The notes under the pieces: generated by a model | Databases searched by the model: none | Seen by the model: the letters and a program-made list of their open reading frames with translations, nothing else | What the model was told of the DNA's origin: nothing | Shown here: positions 62,247-64,000 of the stretch, one piece after another | Numbering within the stretch: position 1 is the first letter of the stretch | How the letters are laid out: every line of letters starts with the position of its first letter | Position numbers and translations under genes: made by a program | Assembly: GCF_018861005.1 (NCBI RefSeq) | Contig: NZ_JAHKQL010000023.1 | Span: forward strand, 31,999 to 95,998 | Direction of reading: 5' to 3' | Origin: Polaribacter vadi | GTDB taxonomy: Bacteria; Bacteroidota; Bacteroidia; Flavobacteriales; Flavobacteriaceae | Length of the DNA: 64,000 nucleotides

Positions 62247-62366
62247 TTAAAAAATATGCCTATAAGAAAACAACTATTATCAATAATTTAGTCTTTTTAT
62301 TGGCATTAAATACAAGTTCTATAAATCAGAAATAACTATAACGTCTCTATTTGTTTGTCTTTTAGA

Positions 62367-62447
62367 GAAACTAAATGAATAATAAGATTTAAACTAACCA
62401 TGATTGGCAAAACCTCTTGTATTTGCTTTGTGAATTGTTTTTTTCAT
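62367..62447 (-). pseudogene. Remnant of a YhaK-type pirin gene
   Basis: From the ATG at 62445-62447 the frame reads MKKTIHKANTRGFANHG, then TAG, then FKSYYSFSF, after which similarity is lost. Intact YhaK-type pirins start in this way and continue GWLKSYHxFSFAN; the stop is therefore a TGG-to-TAG change at the Trp codon (62394-62396), with H-to-Y and L-to-F drift after it. The rest of the gene is gone. It lies just downstream of the intact pirin and structured repeat B in the same orientation. Confidence 0.7.
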
Positions 62448-62496
62448 GATAATTATTTTAATACTGTTCTAAACTTAATTTTGAGTCACTAATTTT

Positions 62497-62578
62497 GCGT
62501 TAGCGATTGAAATGGCATCCTTTTTTGTTTTTCACAAAAAAGATATAATGGAAAGCGCGACCTTTTTAGGTAACGCCC
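62497..62578. repeat. Structured repeat element, copy B
   Basis: Same element as 8678-8767. Pairings are outer stem GCGTT/AACGC (62497-62501 with 62572-62576), hairpin 1 CTTTTTTGT/ACAAAAAAG (62520-62528 with 62534-62542) and hairpin 2 ACCT/AGGT (62560-62563 with 62568-62571). Relative to copy A each stem differs in sequence but keeps pairing. It ends 6 bp from the pirin stop codon. Confidence 0.75.
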
Positions 62579-62583
62579 AAAGA

Positions 62584-63453
62584 TTAATATAAATATCCCA
62601 TTTTTCCTTGCTGATAATCTCTCATTGCTTCTAAAATTTCGGTTTGCGTATTCATTACATAAGGTCCATATTGTGTAACTTTTTCGTTGATGGGCTCACC
62701 TGAAAGAATCAATAAATTACTCTTTTGTTGCGCTTTAAATTGAATGGTATTTCCATCTTGATTAAAAACGATCATTTGATTTTCACCCTTTTTTAAAATA
62801 TCAGAATTGTTGACCAAAATTTCTCCATCTAAAAGATAAATTAAAGATTGATGTGTTTCTGGAATATCAATTTCTAGATTACCACTTTCATCTGCATTGG
62901 CTGTAAACACATTAACTGCTGTTTGTGTTTTAATTAAACCTGATGTGTTTTTTTGATGGCCTGCAATAATATTTAATTGTATTTTTTTATCATCAGAATA
63001 CAATTTAGGAATCTGTTTTTCTTCTAAATGTTGATAATTTGGTGTTATCATTTTGTCTTTAGCAGGCAGGTTTAACCACAACTGAATCCCTTCTAAATCG
63101 CCACCTTTTTTTACAAATTCTTTGGTGGGAGCTTCTGCATGAATAATTCCTCTGCCAGCAGTTGTCCATTGAACTCCACCTGCTTTTACAATCATTTCAT
63201 TACCAAGAGAATCTCTGTGTAATTGCTCGCCTTTAAACAATAAAGTTATGGGTTCAAAACCTCTGTGAGGATGAGGACCTAAATCGAATGGATTGTTAAA
63301 TTCTGAAATTGCATAAGGACCATAATGATGTAACAACAAAAACGGATCTACATTCTCTAAACCTTGGATTGGTAATGGCTGACGCAATTTTATGGGTCCC
63401 ATATTTACAAGCGGACTAAATACTAATTTCTGTGTGGTTTTATAGGTTTTCAT
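62584..63453 (-). CDS. Pirin family protein
   Basis: 289 residues, two cupin domains. The N-terminal cupin carries the Fe ligands in GPHPHRGFEPITLLFKGEQLHRDS and GIIHAE (H, H, H and E). DPFLLLHHYGP is a family hallmark. Pirins act as redox sensors, quercetinase-like enzymes or enzyme partners. It is of the long pirin type, different from the YhaK type of the remnant downstream. It lies 86 bp downstream of marR on the same strand and is probably controlled by it. Confidence 0.92.
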   Translation of the reverse strand: MKTYKTTQKLVFSPLVNMGPIKLRQPLPIQGLENVDPFLLLHHYGPYAISEFNNPFDLGPHPHRGFEPITLLFKGEQLHRDSLGNEMIVKAGGVQWTTAGRGIIHAEAPTKEFVKKGGDLEGIQLWLNLPAKDKMITPNYQHLEEKQIPKLYSDDKKIQLNIIAGHQKNTSGLIKTQTAVNVFTANADESGNLEIDIPETHQSLIYLLDGEILVNNSDILKKGENQMIVFNQDGNTIQFKAQQKSNLLILSGEPINEKVTQYGPYVMNTQTEILEAMRDYQQGKMGYLY

Positions 63454-63539
63454 AATTTATGATTATTACTTTAAAATTTGAAAAAACAATTAGCATCATT
63501 AAATAACACAATAGATTATTTTTCTTTAAATAGAGTGTT

Positions 63540-63977
63540 TTACCTTAGCTTGTCTAATAAATTACTTAATGTTTTTGCCTCTCCGTCTGTAAGATTCTCT
63601 AAATATGTAAAAGTTTTATCTACGTCTATGGATGATAAAAGTACTAAACCTTGTTTTGTTATTTTAACATAAACTACTCTTCTATCATGTTCACATCGTT
63701 CTCTTTCTATCAAACTTTTATCACACAACTTATCCATTAAACGAGTTGCGTTTGGTGCTCTTTCTATCATTCTATCTTTTACAATTTGCACCTTAATTTT
63801 GTCTTTTGCTCCTCTTAAAATTCTTAAAATATTGTATTGCTGAGGCGAAATTCCATAGGGTTTAAAAAACTCATTTTCTTTGCTATTTAACCAATTAGAC
63901 GTGTATTTTATATTGATTAATGCTTTTAACTTTTCGTTTTTAAAACTAGTGTTGATGTCTTTTGAAATATCTCCCAT
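63540..63977 (-). CDS. MarR family transcriptional regulator
   Basis: 145 residues. The winged helix-turn-helix lies at residues ~43-110: GISPQQYNILRILRGAKDKIKVQIVKDRMIERAPNATRLMDKLCDKSLIERERCEHDRRVVYVKIT, with the DRR wing (DRRVVYV). MarR dimers bind palindromes and release on phenolic, oxidant or CoA-type ligands. Pirin is the next gene downstream. The perfect palindrome at 62155-62180 is a candidate site. Its own upstream region is cut by the window edge. Confidence 0.93.
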   Translation of the reverse strand: MGDISKDINTSFKNEKLKALINIKYTSNWLNSKENEFFKPYGISPQQYNILRILRGAKDKIKVQIVKDRMIERAPNATRLMDKLCDKSLIERERCEHDRRVVYVKITKQGLVLLSSIDVDKTFTYLENLTDGEAKTLSNLLDKLR

Positions 63978-63979
63978 AT

Positions 63980-64000
63980 TTTCAGTATTCAGTATTCAGT
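63980..64000. repeat. 7-bp tandem repeat ATTCAGT, open at the window edge
   Basis: Three units (the first TTTCAGT, then two ATTCAGT) reach the last base, so the array continues outside. It sits 2 bp upstream of the marR start codon. Confidence 0.8.

Noticed and set aside
63478..63672. 64-codon plus-strand frame overlapping the marR 3' end
   Set aside because: Antisense to a complete MarR winged helix and without any recognisable motif.

Overview
The window is AT-rich chromosomal DNA of a marine-type member of the Flavobacteriaceae (Bacteroidota), most like Polaribacter or a close relative. The evidence is a gldF-gldG gliding-motility pair, a type IX secretion (T9SS) C-terminal sorting domain, a CAL67264-type membrane protein, DUF6503 lipoproteins, FabV as enoyl reductase, and repeated use of the Bacteroidota -7 promoter element TAnnTTTG a short way upstream of start codons. 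I see no rRNA, tRNA, CRISPR array, prophage or insertion sequence. Gene content is ordinary and mostly core; the unusual material lies in the gaps between genes.

Layout. 1-1513: a partial DYG-repeat protein and a GIN-domain (DUF2807) protein. 1610-3667 (minus): GlmU-like protein and a T9SS-exported CxxCH protein. 3934-5041: thioesterase and Nudix hydrolase. 5129-8541 (minus): two tandem DUF6503 lipoproteins and an MsbA-type ABC exporter. 8832-12713 (minus): DUF4212-ActP-Acs acetate uptake and activation operon. 12775-14435: TauE/SafE and TerC membrane proteins. 14476-19221 (minus): two coupled unknown genes, fabV, purC, a membrane protein and PhoH. 19348-23408: SAM hydrolase, ABM monooxygenase, GNAT, gldF, gldG. 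23493-24257 (minus): an SDR protein. 24371-27150: DUF2911 protein, then arsenate reductase and ACR3 arsenite exporter without a local arsR. 27274-32672 (minus): PIG-L deacetylase, a 34-residue membrane peptide, sodium symporter, Gfo/Idh oxidoreductase. 32894-38376: dnaN, a ParE-type toxin-antitoxin pair, AcpH-like phosphodiesterase, gamma-glutamyltransferase, VOC protein, RluA-type synthase. 38351-41915: MocR regulator divergent from a DinB-DUF1272-GNAT-PNPOx operon. 41965-45528: an internally duplicated protein, AI-2E-type transporter, THUMP-like methyltransferase. 45548-50335: a leader-RNA candidate, fdhD, a YdeP-type molybdoenzyme and a predicted beta-barrel protein. 50372-55824: GH20 hexosaminidase, GHMP sugar kinase, nucleotidyltransferase and sodium symporter, a coherent amino-sugar salvage locus. 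55912-64000: small membrane protein, EttA, CAL67264 protein, LpxD, a secreted unknown, 2,4-dienoyl-CoA reductase, a pirin remnant, intact pirin, MarR regulator.

The most interesting non-coding signals are: (i) a structured repeat present at 8678-8767 and 62497-62578, with compensatory base changes in three stems, and a related inverted copy at 30082-30166; (ii) four dispersed palindromes built on CAAGG/CAGG-TTTT-AAAA-CC; (iii) a promoter-plus-terminator unit at 45548-45655 ahead of fdhD that can fold as a hairpin, a possible H-type pseudoknot and a terminator; (iv) a 26-bp perfect palindrome just upstream of the dienoyl-CoA reductase; (v) 7- and 8-bp minisatellites at gene ends; and (vi) a pirin pseudogene broken by a Trp-to-amber change.
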